From contig NZ_JAASUI010000001.1 of assembly GCF_014224155.1 (NCBI RefSeq), positions 930,001 to 994,000 of the forward strand: a stretch of DNA of 64,000 nucleotides. Reading direction: 5' to 3'. The position numbers and the translations under genes were made by a program. Shown here one piece after another: positions 8,793-18,744 of this stretch (position 1 is its first letter; every line of letters starts with the position of its first letter). The notes below the pieces were generated by a model that was not told the origin of the DNA, made no database searches, and was given only the letters and a program-made list of their open reading frames with translations. The stretch comes from Listeria cossartiae subsp. cossartiae. Its GTDB lineage: Bacteria > Bacillota > Bacilli > Lactobacillales > Listeriaceae.

Positions 8793-11700
8793 GTGAAACG
8801 TTCAGCATTATGGAAAGATATCTACCGTGAAATATGGCGTTCGAAAAGCCGATTTATTTCAATTTTCATGCTTATTATGCTTGGGGTTGCTTTTTTCTCT
8901 GGACTAAAAGCAACTGGGCCGGATATGCTTTTAACCGCCGACAATTATTTCAATAAGTATAATCTAGCCAATTTCAACGTACAATCGACTTATGGAATTG
9001 ATCAAACTGACAAGCAAGCACTAGAAAAAGTGGACGGCGTGAAGCAAGTGGAACTCGGCTATACAGTGGACACCTTGATGCAAGACAAAAATATCGTTAC
9101 TAAGTTATATTCTATGAAGGCGGATAATCAGCTTAATAAATATAAAGTAGTGACAGGTCGTTTGCCTGAAAAGTCTGGTGAAATTGCCTTGGATAACAAT
9201 AAGCTTATCCATGAAAACGTCCAACTAGGCGATAAAGTAACTTTTGTCAAAAATGACGGAAATAAGCTGACGGGTACATTAAAAGAATCAACCTATAAAG
9301 TAGTTGGTTTCGTCCAGTCACCAGCCTACATCCAAAAGTCAGAACGCGGCGCAAGCACAGTCGGCAAAGGAAAAACCGAAGCATTCGGTGTTATCCAAGA
9401 GCAAGACTTTGCGCTACCAGAATATACTATCGCCAATTTAACGTTCACTAATTTAGCATCTGAGAAAGCTTTTAGTGATGCGTACCTATCTAATGAAGAA
9501 AAAGATAAAGATAACATCGAAACAGCCTTGAAAAATCAACCAGAAAAACGTTTAGAAAAAATAAAAGCAACCGAACAACAGAAAATAAACGATGCAACGA
9601 AAGAAATTAATCAAGGAAAAGCAGAACTACAAACGAACGAAGCGAAACTAGCGGACGCGAAAGCACAGTTAGATGTCGGCTTTTCCGAGTATGAAGCTGC
9701 GAAAAAAAGCTACGATGCTAAAATTAGCCAAGGGGAGGCAGAGATCCGCAGCGGAGAAGCAGAACTAGCTAGCGCGAAAAAACAATTAGATGCCGCCAAA
9801 ACACAAATTAGTCAAGGCGAAGCAGCAATTAATCAAGCAGAAAAAGAATTGAAACAAGGACAAGCAGCATGGACAGATGCGAATAACTTTTTGAATAGAA
9901 CCAATAGCTATTTGAAAAATACGAGAAGTGTCATAGAAAGATCTCAAGTGCATCGTTTATCAGCTGAAGAGATGGATAGGGATATCTTGCTTTACCCATT
10001 TGATTCTATTGCAAAAGGTTTGAAACTTACTGAGAAAGAACGAAATGGTTTTGATTCGGTACTGAGTCTATTTATATATGATTATGAAGCAGGATACGGT
10101 CATCTCAATAATGAATGGCGCGCTGAAATGGAATTTATGCTTAGTTGTATGCCTACTTTTGAAAATAAATACCAAGAAGCGCGAGTAGCTTTAGATGGAG
10201 AAAAGCAAAAGTTAGAACAAGCTCAACAAGCTTTAGCCGCTAAAAAACAAGCATTTCAAGGACCAAAAGCGACTTACGAAGCAGGCTTAGCAAAATACCA
10301 AGCCGGAACTAAAAAACTCGCTGTAGCAAAAACGCAACTAGCTGCCGGCAAAGAAACAGGCGAAACAGAACTACAAAACGCACTTGCCAAATTAAACGCC
10401 GGTCAAGCAGCATACGAAAAAAATCTAGCGTTATTCACAACTGAAAAACAAAAAGCAGAACCAAAACTAGCAAGTGCTGAAAAAGAAGTTAAAATCGGTC
10501 AAGAAAAATTAGATACGCTCGAACTTCCCAAGTATTATGTATTAGATCGTAATGATAATCCGGGTTATAGCGAATACAAAGAAAATGCCGACAGACTAAC
10601 TTCTTTATCAACTGCATTCCCGATTTTCTTTTTCCTAATCGCTGCGCTCGTTTGTTTAACAACGATGACGCGTATGGTAGAAGAACAAAGAACACAGATA
10701 GGAACGTTAAAAGCATTTGGTTATTCTAATGGAAGCATTATTTTAAAATACCTCGTTTATGGTTCCATCGCAAGTGTGATTGGAAGTGTGCTCGGAATAT
10801 TGATTGGCTTCCAGTTTTTCCCGAATATCATTTTTAACGCCTATAAATCGATGTATGAAATGCCGCCAGTTGATATTGGCTTCTACTGGAGCTATAGTTT
10901 GCTATCCTTATTTGTCGCTTTATTCTGCACCACATTTACAGCTTATGTAGCTTGTCGAGCAGAACTTCGGGCCAATGCCGCCACTTTAATGCGCCCGAAA
11001 GCACCAAAAATCGGAAAACGTATTTTCTTAGAACGGATACAATTTATTTGGAAACGAATGAATTTTACAAGTAAAGTAACCGCTAGAAATTTATTCCGCT
11101 ATAAACAACGGATGTTAATGACCGTTCTTGGTGTAGCTGGATGTACAGCGTTAATTCTGACAGGCTTTGGTCTTCGTAATTCCATTAGTGATATCGCTAA
11201 AATGCAATATGGGCAAATTATGAAATACGATGCCGCTGTCTATCAAGATATGAGCGCACCACCGACAGCCAAAGAAACTTTTGATGAGCTAATGGATGAT
11301 TCCAATATCAAAAGTAAACTGGCGATGTCACAAACGAATATCGACACGGTGAAAGCGGGGCAGTCCGCGCAAGCCACATCGATTATTGTGCCTAAGAATT
11401 TAAACGAGTTACCAAATTATATTGTTTTACGCGACCGCGCCAGTCATACGACAGAAAAACTTACAGACGATGGCGCAATCATCAGCGAAAAACTGGCCAA
11501 ACTTTTCGATGTAAAACCAGGCGATACGATTACAGTTAAAAACGCTGAAAATGATAAATTCCAAATAAAAGTGAGTGCTATTACCGAAAATTACGCATTA
11601 CACTATATTTACATGACACCAACGTATTATCAGCAAATTTTTAAAGAAAAACCAGTTTACAATTTAGATTTATTAATGTTAAAAGATACTTCTGAAAAAG

Positions 11701-12203
11701 TGGAAAGCGATTTTGCGGAGAAATTAACAGACAGTAAAGCTGTTCTCAATGTTACTTTTTCTAATAATGTGAGCTCGATGTTGACGGATACACTCGATAG
11801 TTTAAATATCGTTATCGTTGTGCTAATTACATCGGCCGCGCTACTCGCATTTGTCGTTCTATACAACCTAACCAATATCAATGTATCCGAACGTATTCGC
11901 GAACTTTCCACCATCAAAGTACTCGGATTTTATCCAAAAGAAGTGACGATGTATGTCTACCGAGAAAATATTATTTTAACCTTAATGGGAATTGTGACGG
12001 GATTCGTGCTTGGCTTCTTCTTGCACCGTTTTATAATTACTACCGCAGAAGTTGACCAAATGATGTTTAGCCCAGCGATTAGTTGGACAAGCTATCTATT
12101 TTCTGGCATTCTCACGCTTGTTTTTGCAACCGTGGTAATGGTCGTGATGCACATTAAACTCAAACGAATTGACATGATTGAAGCATTAAAATCAGTAGAA
12201 TAA
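8793..12203 (+). CDS. FtsX-family ABC permease with long extracytoplasmic coiled coil
   Basis: A 1136-residue membrane protein with one N-terminal helix (about residues 20-45), a long extracytoplasmic region, then two FtsX blocks (about 610-750 and 775-1130) with the remaining helices. Residues about 255-590 are rich in Lys/Glu/Ala/Gln heptads (KAELQTNEAKLADAKAQLD-like segments) and should form a coiled-coil hairpin. The family shape is that of YhgE/Pip-like or MacB-type exporters in Firmicutes. It starts at GTG 8793 with RBS AAAGGAGC. Substrate is unknown. The ATPase gene directly upstream supplies energy. Confidence 0.9.
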   Translation: MKRSALWKDIYREIWRSKSRFISIFMLIMLGVAFFSGLKATGPDMLLTADNYFNKYNLANFNVQSTYGIDQTDKQALEKVDGVKQVELGYTVDTLMQDKNIVTKLYSMKADNQLNKYKVVTGRLPEKSGEIALDNNKLIHENVQLGDKVTFVKNDGNKLTGTLKESTYKVVGFVQSPAYIQKSERGASTVGKGKTEAFGVIQEQDFALPEYTIANLTFTNLASEKAFSDAYLSNEEKDKDNIETALKNQPEKRLEKIKATEQQKINDATKEINQGKAELQTNEAKLADAKAQLDVGFSEYEAAKKSYDAKISQGEAEIRSGEAELASAKKQLDAAKTQISQGEAAINQAEKELKQGQAAWTDANNFLNRTNSYLKNTRSVIERSQVHRLSAEEMDRDILLYPFDSIAKGLKLTEKERNGFDSVLSLFIYDYEAGYGHLNNEWRAEMEFMLSCMPTFENKYQEARVALDGEKQKLEQAQQALAAKKQAFQGPKATYEAGLAKYQAGTKKLAVAKTQLAAGKETGETELQNALAKLNAGQAAYEKNLALFTTEKQKAEPKLASAEKEVKIGQEKLDTLELPKYYVLDRNDNPGYSEYKENADRLTSLSTAFPIFFFLIAALVCLTTMTRMVEEQRTQIGTLKAFGYSNGSIILKYLVYGSIASVIGSVLGILIGFQFFPNIIFNAYKSMYEMPPVDIGFYWSYSLLSLFVALFCTTFTAYVACRAELRANAATLMRPKAPKIGKRIFLERIQFIWKRMNFTSKVTARNLFRYKQRMLMTVLGVAGCTALILTGFGLRNSISDIAKMQYGQIMKYDAAVYQDMSAPPTAKETFDELMDDSNIKSKLAMSQTNIDTVKAGQSAQATSIIVPKNLNELPNYIVLRDRASHTTEKLTDDGAIISEKLAKLFDVKPGDTITVKNAENDKFQIKVSAITENYALHYIYMTPTYYQQIFKEKPVYNLDLLMLKDTSEKVESDFAEKLTDSKAVLNVTFSNNVSSMLTDTLDSLNIVIVVLITSAALLAFVVLYNLTNINVSERIRELSTIKVLGFYPKEVTMYVYRENIILTLMGIVTGFVLGFFLHRFIITTAEVDQMMFSPAISWTSYLFSGILTLVFATVVMVVMHIKLKRIDMIEALKSVE

Positions 12204-12207
12204 TGAG

Positions 12208-12241
12208 GAAAAGAACTTGCTTTTGCGGCAAGTTCTTTTTG
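12208..12241 (+). terminator. Intrinsic terminator after ABC operon
   Basis: A stem of AAGAACTTGC with GCAAGTTCTT precedes a T-run. Confidence 0.85.
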
Positions 12242-12299
12242 TTTGACTTCAAAATAAATAAAGCTTAAACTGGAAAATAGTTAAGGGGGTGAACTTTAT

Positions 12300-12752
12300 T
12301 TGGAAAGGCAAAAAGTCAAACAACTAATAAAGAGTTACCAACAAACCTACATATTCGCTATGACACATATACATCAAGCTATTTCCGAAATATCAACCAA
12401 TACCGTTGATTTGTCAATTGAACAATTTTTTGTGTTGCGGGAAATTGCAGCTTACGATGGAATTAGCGCCACGGAACTTGCGGCCACTTTATCCGTCAAT
12501 AAAAGCGCGATTACACCCAAACTAAAAAAACTAGTAGACAAAGGTTACATTAGGCGGAAACGAAATCAACAAGATAAACGCGCCATAGTTTTAACTATCT
12601 CAGAAAAAGGGAATAACGTTTACGAAGCGTGCGAAAAACAATTAGAGTTACTCGTGAACGAATGGCTCGAGATTCTAGGGGAAAAAGACAGCGAACACTT
12701 CTTTGAACTATTTCAGAAAATTACCAAATCAGTTGTCGAACCTAAAAAATAA
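12300..12752 (+). CDS. MarR family regulator
   Basis: A 150-residue MarR-type winged-helix protein. The wHTH is visible at about residues 55-100: the recognition segment LAATLSVNKSAITPKLKKL followed by the wing GYIRRKRNQQDKRAIVLT, which contains the conserved D-x-R of the family. The start codon is TTG at 12300, supported by the strong RBS AAGGGGGTGA 8 bases upstream. The MMPL exporter gene begins 15 bp after its stop, so the usual reading is a repressor co-transcribed with the pump it controls. A possible promoter is TTGACT (12243-12248) with TAAACT 17 bp on. The ligand is unknown. Confidence 0.9.
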   Translation: MERQKVKQLIKSYQQTYIFAMTHIHQAISEISTNTVDLSIEQFFVLREIAAYDGISATELAATLSVNKSAITPKLKKLVDKGYIRRKRNQQDKRAIVLTISEKGNNVYEACEKQLELLVNEWLEILGEKDSEHFFELFQKITKSVVEPKK

Positions 12753-12767
12753 AAGGAGAGATTTGGC

Positions 12768-15700
12768 ATGAAATGGATTATGAAACTCCGCTGGGCCATT
12801 TTAGCATTTTGGCTTGCAGCAGCAGTCGTACTAATGTTTATTGCACCACCCATGGCAGATCTTGTACGCGAAAAAGGCGAATTAAAACTGCCCGATGGCT
12901 ACCCGTCATCACTAGCAACAGAAATGCAAAAGAAACATAATCCAGACGACAAAGGTTCTGCTTACATCGCTGTTTACACTTCTGAGAACAAGTTAACTGG
13001 AACAGAATTAAACGATATCGAAAAATCACTAGACTCTATCGAAAAAGATAAAAAAGATCTCCACGTAACCAATGTGGTATCAAGCTTCAACCAGCCAGAA
13101 TTAAAAGATAAATTTTTATCAAAAGATGGTAAAACACTAGTGGCAAGCTTAACTGTAGATGATACAGACGCCTCTGTTAAAAGCATTCGTAACGCTTTAG
13201 ACAAAAAAATGGATGTAAAGGGCGTTGACACATACTTAACCGGAAACAAACTCATTCAAGAAGATGTTGTCCAAGGTTCCGAAGACGGTTTACATAAAAC
13301 AGAGGGCATCACCGTAGTCTTTATTTTAGTTGTATTGTTCCTAGTATTCCGCTCTGCTGTGGCGCCGTTTATCCCGTTAATAACAGTTGGGATTAGTTAT
13401 CTCGTAGCGCAAAGCACCGTAGCATTCTTAATTGACCTCTTTAATTTTCCAGTTTCCACCTATACGCAGATATTTATGGTCTGTATTATGTTCGGGATTG
13501 GAACTGACTATTGTATTCTCCTAATGAGTCGATTTAAAGAAGAAATGGGGGCAGGGCTGGATCCACGTGAAGCAGTTCATGCAACTTATCGTACAGCCGG
13601 AAAAACAGTCATTTATAGTGGCGTAGCTGTTCTTGTTGCTTTTACTTCCCTTTATTTCGTTCAATTCGATTTATATCGTTCCGCAGTAGCAGTTGGCGTC
13701 GGCATTGTCGTGTTACTTGCCGCACTTTACACGCTTGTGCCATTCTTTATGAGCACACTCGGAACACATTTATTCTGGCCATTAAATAAAAATATTAGCC
13801 ATAAAGAAAATAAACTTTGGGGAGCGGCTGGTAAATTCACCTTTGCGAGACCATGGATTGCACTACTAATCGTCGCGGCTATCACGTTACCACCGATTTT
13901 ACTCCACACAGGAACAGAATCATTCAACTCACTAGATGAAATTAGCGATAAATACCCATCGAAAAAAGGCTTTGAAATCGTTTCTGACAGTTTCGGAGCA
14001 GGGCAAGTCGCGCCAACACAAATCTTTATCGAAAATGATGATAACATGCGAACAACAGATTACATCGCGCAAATCGAAAAAATTTCCGATGATTTATCTC
14101 ATTTAAAAGGTATTGATATGGTCATGAGCGCCTCACGTCCAGCCGGGAAACGTGTCGATGATATTTACATTAAAAACCAAGCCGGACAAGTCAGTGACGG
14201 TGTTGGTCAAGCAACTGATGGCGTCGGACAAGTGAAAAAAGGGTTGGATTCTGCTAGTTCTGAACTGGAAAAATCTGAGCCCGCTCTAAATAAAGCCGTT
14301 GCTGGCGTTGGCGATTTACAAAAAGGTACTGTTGCGACACAAGAAGGTATCAACCAACTTCAAACTGCACTCGCACAAATCCAAACAGGTATTGAAAGCG
14401 GCGCAACTGGCGCAGGCGATCTAAAACAAGGCGTAGCTCAAGCCAAATCACAACTAGCAACGCTTCAAAACGGCGAAGCACAAATCCAAGCAGGTTACGC
14501 TGAAATTCAAAAAAACTTACAAAATGTAGCTAATCAATTAAAAGGCTTTGAAAACCCGAACTCTCAAGCAATCGATACATCCAAACTAGAAGCACAATTT
14601 AAACAAATCGGCGCATCTTTCCAAGCTTTCGCAGCCGCACATCCAGAAGTACGAAATGATCCGAAATTCCAAAAACTAGCCGCAGATATCCAAGGCTTAG
14701 AAACAGCTGGAAATGACTTGAAAACAGCTGCCGGGAAACAAATGGCTGCACTTCAAGCAAAAATGAAAGAACTAAATCAAGGCATTCAACAACTAGCAAC
14801 TGCTATGAACCAATTAAATCAGCAATCGAAACAAATTTCTGATGGCCTTAGCGCATTTGGCGCAGGACTTGGTCAAATCGAAACAGGACTGGCTCAATTA
14901 GAAACCGGGCTAAACCAAGCTGCGGACGGTCAAGGTCAAGTCATTTCCAAAATGCCTGAAATTTCCAATGCACTTAGCCAAATCGCAGCTGGCCAAGGGG
15001 CTTTAAAAGAAGGATTTGCTGGTATTAGCGGTCAAATGGGGCAACTCACAGATGGCTTAACTTCCGGTGCAGATGGTCTCGGCAAAGTTCAAAGCGGCCT
15101 CAACACCGCCAACGGACTTATTGACGATTGGTCAAAAGTACCATACGCAAGTTCCGGAATTTACGTTCCAGATGCTTTACTAAAAAATGCTGATTTCCAA
15201 AAAGTATTAGATCAATATATCTCTTCTGACGGAAAACTAGCAACGATTAATGTTGTCCTAACGAAAAATCCATACTCGAACGCAGCAATGGATTCCATCG
15301 ACGACATTAACGATCAATTAGCAGCAAGCATGAAAGGCACTAAACTCGAGAATGCCAAAATTGGTATTGGAGGAATGACAAGCGTTAACTACGATACAAG
15401 AGATATGTCGACAGCCGATTATCATTTAGTGCTTGTCATCGTTCTAGCGAGTGTATTCGTCACACTTGTCATCGTTTTACGTTCACTCGTCATGCCAATT
15501 TACCTCATTGCATCACTTGTCCTAACTTACTTTACGGCCCTTGGTTTTGCAGAAATTATCTTTATGCGAATTCTCGGATACAGTGGTCTAACATGGGCAA
15601 CCCCGTTCTTCGGATTCGTTGTACTCGTCGCACTCGGAATCGATTATTCGATATTCCTTATGTCCCGCTTTAACGAATATAACGGACTTTCCGTACGCGA

Positions 15701-15968
15701 CAGAATGATAAAAGCAATGAAAAATATGGGTGGCGTTATCTTCTCAGCGGTTATCATCCTCGGAGGAACATTCGCCGCAATGATGCCAGCTGGCGTGCTA
15801 TCCTTACTAGAAATCGCCACAGTGGTTCTGATTGGTTTAATACTCTACGCCGTCGTTATCCTACCACTCTTCGTTCCGGTTATGGTTAAACTATTCGGAC
15901 GAGGCAACTGGTGGCCATTTATCACAAGAAAAGGCGACCATCAAGAAAACGTACCACCGAAAAAATAG
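12768..15968 (+). CDS. MMPL/RND-type exporter
   Basis: A 1066-residue integral membrane transporter with two MMPL halves. The first half has a helix at 8-28 and a helix bundle at about 175-360 with GIGTDYCILLMSRF; the second bundle at about 885-1050 has the matching GIDYSIFLMSRF. Between them, residues about 460-790 form a long extracytoplasmic stretch with repeating G-Q/L-x-x-G-L units (GVGQATDGVGQ-, GLGQIETGLAQLETGLNQ-) predicted to be a coiled coil. Proton-driven MMPL proteins export lipids, drugs or fatty acids. In an operon with the MarR regulator; B. subtilis YdgH/YdfJ are of this type. Substrate unknown. Confidence 0.92.
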   Translation: MKWIMKLRWAILAFWLAAAVVLMFIAPPMADLVREKGELKLPDGYPSSLATEMQKKHNPDDKGSAYIAVYTSENKLTGTELNDIEKSLDSIEKDKKDLHVTNVVSSFNQPELKDKFLSKDGKTLVASLTVDDTDASVKSIRNALDKKMDVKGVDTYLTGNKLIQEDVVQGSEDGLHKTEGITVVFILVVLFLVFRSAVAPFIPLITVGISYLVAQSTVAFLIDLFNFPVSTYTQIFMVCIMFGIGTDYCILLMSRFKEEMGAGLDPREAVHATYRTAGKTVIYSGVAVLVAFTSLYFVQFDLYRSAVAVGVGIVVLLAALYTLVPFFMSTLGTHLFWPLNKNISHKENKLWGAAGKFTFARPWIALLIVAAITLPPILLHTGTESFNSLDEISDKYPSKKGFEIVSDSFGAGQVAPTQIFIENDDNMRTTDYIAQIEKISDDLSHLKGIDMVMSASRPAGKRVDDIYIKNQAGQVSDGVGQATDGVGQVKKGLDSASSELEKSEPALNKAVAGVGDLQKGTVATQEGINQLQTALAQIQTGIESGATGAGDLKQGVAQAKSQLATLQNGEAQIQAGYAEIQKNLQNVANQLKGFENPNSQAIDTSKLEAQFKQIGASFQAFAAAHPEVRNDPKFQKLAADIQGLETAGNDLKTAAGKQMAALQAKMKELNQGIQQLATAMNQLNQQSKQISDGLSAFGAGLGQIETGLAQLETGLNQAADGQGQVISKMPEISNALSQIAAGQGALKEGFAGISGQMGQLTDGLTSGADGLGKVQSGLNTANGLIDDWSKVPYASSGIYVPDALLKNADFQKVLDQYISSDGKLATINVVLTKNPYSNAAMDSIDDINDQLAASMKGTKLENAKIGIGGMTSVNYDTRDMSTADYHLVLVIVLASVFVTLVIVLRSLVMPIYLIASLVLTYFTALGFAEIIFMRILGYSGLTWATPFFGFVVLVALGIDYSIFLMSRFNEYNGLSVRDRMIKAMKNMGGVIFSAVIILGGTFAAMMPAGVLSLLEIATVVLIGLILYAVVILPLFVPVMVKLFGRGNWWPFITRKGDHQENVPPKK

Positions 15969-15974
15969 CCTAAC

Positions 15975-16012
15975 AAACCGCATTCCTTTTTAAAAGGAGT
16001 GCGGTTTTTAGT
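15975..16012 (+). terminator. Intrinsic terminator after MMPL gene
   Basis: A stem of AACCGCATTCCTTTT with AAAAGGAGTGCGGTT (one mismatch) is followed by T-rich sequence. Confidence 0.85.
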
Positions 16013-16056
16013 TTAATTTGCTAAGATGTAAGGAGAGATGAAGGAGGAAGATACAA

Positions 16057-16731
16057 ATGATAAAACTCGAAAATGACTGGGATGAGTTATTAAAAGAGGA
16101 ATTTAACCAACCTTATTATTTAAAACTTCGCCAGTTCCTAAAAAATGAATACCAAACAAAAAAAGTATTTCCGGACATGTATGACATTTTTAATGCCTTA
16201 AAACACACAGCTTATAAAGATGTAAAAGTGGTGATACTCGGCCAAGACCCATACCACGGACCAGGCCAAGCACACGGACTCTCTTTCTCGGTCCAAAAAG
16301 GCGTGCAAATCCCGCCATCGTTACAAAATATTTATTTGGAACTACATAATGACTTGAATTGTGAAATCCCGAACAACGGTTATTTGATACCATGGGCGGA
16401 TCAAGGTGTATTGCTATTAAACACCGTATTAACTGTTCGCGCAGGCCAAGCTAATTCGCACCGCGGGCAAGGTTGGGAAATACTAACGAACCGCATTATC
16501 GAAATGATTAACGAAAAAGAAGAGCCAGTTGTCTTTTTACTTTGGGGAAATAATGCGAAAGAAAAGTTGCAACTATTAACTAACCCGAACCACATTGCTT
16601 TCACATCCGTTCATCCTAGTCCACTTTCCGCATCACGTGGGTTCATGGGATGCCAACATTTTTCCAAAGCGAATCAATTCTTAGAACAAAACGGCGCAAC
16701 CCCGATTGATTGGCAAATTCCTTCTATATAA
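16057..16731 (+). CDS. ung: Uracil-DNA glycosylase
   Basis: A family 1 UDG of 224 residues that removes uracil from DNA and starts base excision repair. The diagnostic motifs are all present: [18 protein letters not shown] with the catalytic Asp64, LLLNT at about 119-123, and [11 protein letters not shown] with His186. An ideal RBS (GAAGGAGGAA) lies upstream of the ATG. The gene is monocistronic and convergent with rnhC, sharing a terminator hairpin. Confidence 0.98.
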   Translation: MIKLENDWDELLKEEFNQPYYLKLRQFLKNEYQTKKVFPDMYDIFNALKHTAYKDVKVVILGQDPYHGPGQAHGLSFSVQKGVQIPPSLQNIYLELHNDLNCEIPNNGYLIPWADQGVLLLNTVLTVRAGQANSHRGQGWEILTNRIIEMINEKEEPVVFLLWGNNAKEKLQLLTNPNHIAFTSVHPSPLSASRGFMGCQHFSKANQFLEQNGATPIDWQIPSI

Positions 16732-16737
16732 ATAAAA

Positions 16738-16768
16738 ATGCCTCGTCAACAAAAGACGAGGCGTTTTC
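16738..16768. terminator. Bidirectional terminator between ung and rnhC
   Basis: A stem of GCCTCGTC with GACGAGGC, flanked by A/T runs on both sides. Confidence 0.85.
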
Positions 16769-17695
16769 TTATTTTTTAGCAATTTTCAAAGCTTTTTCTG
16801 TATTAGCAAAATGTTGTTTTGTATATTTTGCTAATGTTTCCATTCCAAATCGTTCGATGATTTCCGCCGCAACAGCATCAACATGAGGTCCAGCGCCTTT
16901 TGGAAGGGGAATACCAACTTCCTTCGACATCGCATCAAATGCTTGAACAAATTTATAACGAGCAATAATCGAAGCCGCTGCCACCGAGAGATGCAATCCT
17001 TCCGCTTTGGTTGCAAAAAAGACATCTTCACGAACAATACTAGGCTCTTTTGCCAAATAACGATAGTACGTATTTTTTTCAGCAAATTGGTCAATTAAAA
17101 TCGCTTCTGGTTTCACTGGCGCTAGTTTTTTCAAGACATTTTCAATCGCTCGGTTATGTAATAAAGCTTTCATTTGACCTTGATTCATGCCTCTTTGCTG
17201 TAATTCGTTATATTTCGGATTCGGACAAAGTAGCACACTATGCGGAACAAGTGGCATGATTTTCTCGGCGATTCGGCAAATTTCCGGGTCTTTCATGGCT
17301 TTTGAATCCTTGACACCGAGTTCTTTTAAAAGTGGCATCATTTCCGCATCGACATAAGCTGCGCAAACAGTAATAGGACCAAAAAAATCACCCGTGCCGA
17401 CTTCATCGGAGCCAATGACATTTTTTGATGCGAAGTTTGCTGGAAGAACACCTTTTGAAACACTTGGCGACTTCGCTTTTGCTTCTGGTAGGGTCGCCAC
17501 CCATTTTTTCGCTTCGGCTTCTCCGTTTACTCCTTGGAACATCACTTTACGCGACTTATAGCCAGTAATGGAAACACCAGGTTTTTTAGCTGCAAAAACG
17601 GCTCCTGGTGGGAGTTTTGGGTTGGAAAAAGGGAGATATGTTTGTTTCATTTTTTCAAGAGTTGATTGATTGACTACAATAACTGTATTTGCGAT
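16769..17695 (-). CDS. rnhC: Ribonuclease HIII, apparently starting at ATC
   Basis: A type 2 RNase H of 308 residues that cuts the RNA strand of RNA/DNA hybrids. The catalytic region carries [15 protein letters not shown] (DEVGxG motif) and the later acidic residues in LIDQF and the [10 protein letters not shown] segment. The first ATG (17650) would remove 15 residues ([14 protein letters not shown] region) that look homologous to the beginning of the N-terminal TBP-like substrate-binding domain in other RnhC proteins. The frame stays open to an ATC at 17693-17695, preceded by AAAGGATGATGCCTT, a good RBS at the right distance; an in-frame TGA lies only three codons before that ATC. I therefore annotate an ATC start. 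The fallback is the ATG at 17650 with 293 residues. Confidence 0.93.
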   Translation of the reverse strand: MANTVIVVNQSTLEKMKQTYLPFSNPKLPPGAVFAAKKPGVSITGYKSRKVMFQGVNGEAEAKKWVATLPEAKAKSPSVSKGVLPANFASKNVIGSDEVGTGDFFGPITVCAAYVDAEMMPLLKELGVKDSKAMKDPEICRIAEKIMPLVPHSVLLCPNPKYNELQQRGMNQGQMKALLHNRAIENVLKKLAPVKPEAILIDQFAEKNTYYRYLAKEPSIVREDVFFATKAEGLHLSVAAASIIARYKFVQAFDAMSKEVGIPLPKGAGPHVDAVAAEIIERFGMETLAKYTKQHFANTEKALKIAKK

Positions 17696-17848
17696 AAGGC
17701 ATCATCCTTTCAAAGTTCTATTGTAACATACTACGCCGAAAGACTGAATATCAGCTAAACAGGTGGTTGACTCTTTTCTTTCGGGCTTTTTCGTGATAAG
17801 ATTATGACAAGTAGCGGCCTAAATGAATTTGGGCGAGGAGGAATTTAC

Positions 17849-18115
17849 GTGGCAAATGAGAGAAATAGAGTAGTGACCACAATTTACGGTAGAGAATATA
17901 CAATTGTTGGCATAGAAACAACAGACCACTTACGAAAAGTAGCTCGCGAGGTCGATGAAAAAATGCACGAAATCGGCTCTCAAAATCATGCGCTCGATAG
18001 CGGAAGGCTCGCTGTACTGACAGCTGTGAATGCAACTCACGATTATTTAAAACTAGAACAAAAATATCTAGAGTTGGAACAAGAACTGGCTCGTATCAAA
18101 GGAAGAGATCAATGA
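17849..18115 (+). CDS. zapA: Cell division protein ZapA
   Basis: An 88-residue FtsZ-ring-associated protein: an N-terminal beta-alpha head (VTTIYGREYTIVG) and a C-terminal coiled coil (LKLEQKYLELEQELARIKG). It bundles FtsZ protofilaments at midcell. The start is GTG at 17849, behind GAGGAGGAA; the longer frame from 17804 has no RBS. It overlaps the next gene, cvpA, by 4 bp (ATGA) and begins the zapA-cvpA-polX-mutS2 cluster, an order conserved in Bacillus and Listeria. Confidence 0.92.
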   Translation: MANERNRVVTTIYGREYTIVGIETTDHLRKVAREVDEKMHEIGSQNHALDSGRLAVLTAVNATHDYLKLEQKYLELEQELARIKGRDQ

Positions 18116-18654
18116 TTTTAAATGCGATTATTTTAATTTTGCTTGTTTCTGGCTTTTTTGCAGGTTTCAGAACAGGCCTAATCAAACAACTTATATTATT
18201 ACTAGGTTATATTTTGGCATTTTTTATCTCGTATACATATTACGAAGATTTAGCGCCCCATTTAACCTTTATACCTTATCCAGGTAGTGATACTTCAGAT
18301 GGATTATCTATTATTTTACAGGAATTACGAACGGAAACAGCTTATTATAACGTACTCGGCTTTGCGATAATTTTTATTGTTGCGATTATTGTCGTTCATA
18401 TGCTCGCATCGCTTGTTGGCGGCTTAACAAAAATACCTGTTTTGCGCCAAATTAATGGGTTAGTAGCAGCTGTTTTTGGCGTTATTAAGTCTTATTTACT
18501 TATTTTTATTGTATTGTTTATCATGGCAATTTATCCGGCGAATTGGTCAGAGAATCTGATTGACAGCTCTACGGTTGCTCAGTGGATGCTCGAGAACACG
18601 CCAATTTTGTCCGAACAATTTTATGACTGGATGACAGACATTCTGCCAAAATAA
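18112..18654 (+). CDS. CvpA family membrane protein
   Basis: A 180-residue protein with four predicted transmembrane helices (about 2-20, 25-45, 75-105, 120-145) and the CvpA-family N-terminus (RTGLIKQL after helix 1). E. coli CvpA is needed for colicin V production and envelope stress tolerance; the Firmicute YshB role is unknown. It overlaps zapA by 4 bp and is clearly co-translated. Confidence 0.88.
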   Translation: MILNAIILILLVSGFFAGFRTGLIKQLILLLGYILAFFISYTYYEDLAPHLTFIPYPGSDTSDGLSIILQELRTETAYYNVLGFAIIFIVAIIVVHMLASLVGGLTKIPVLRQINGLVAAVFGVIKSYLLIFIVLFIMAIYPANWSENLIDSSTVAQWMLENTPILSEQFYDWMTDILPK

Positions 18655-18744
18655 AAGAAACATTCGATACCAGATGTACACTCTTAGCCAATTTTGGATA
18701 GGATTACGCTGGTATTTTTTAATGACCGAACGGGAGGAATAACG

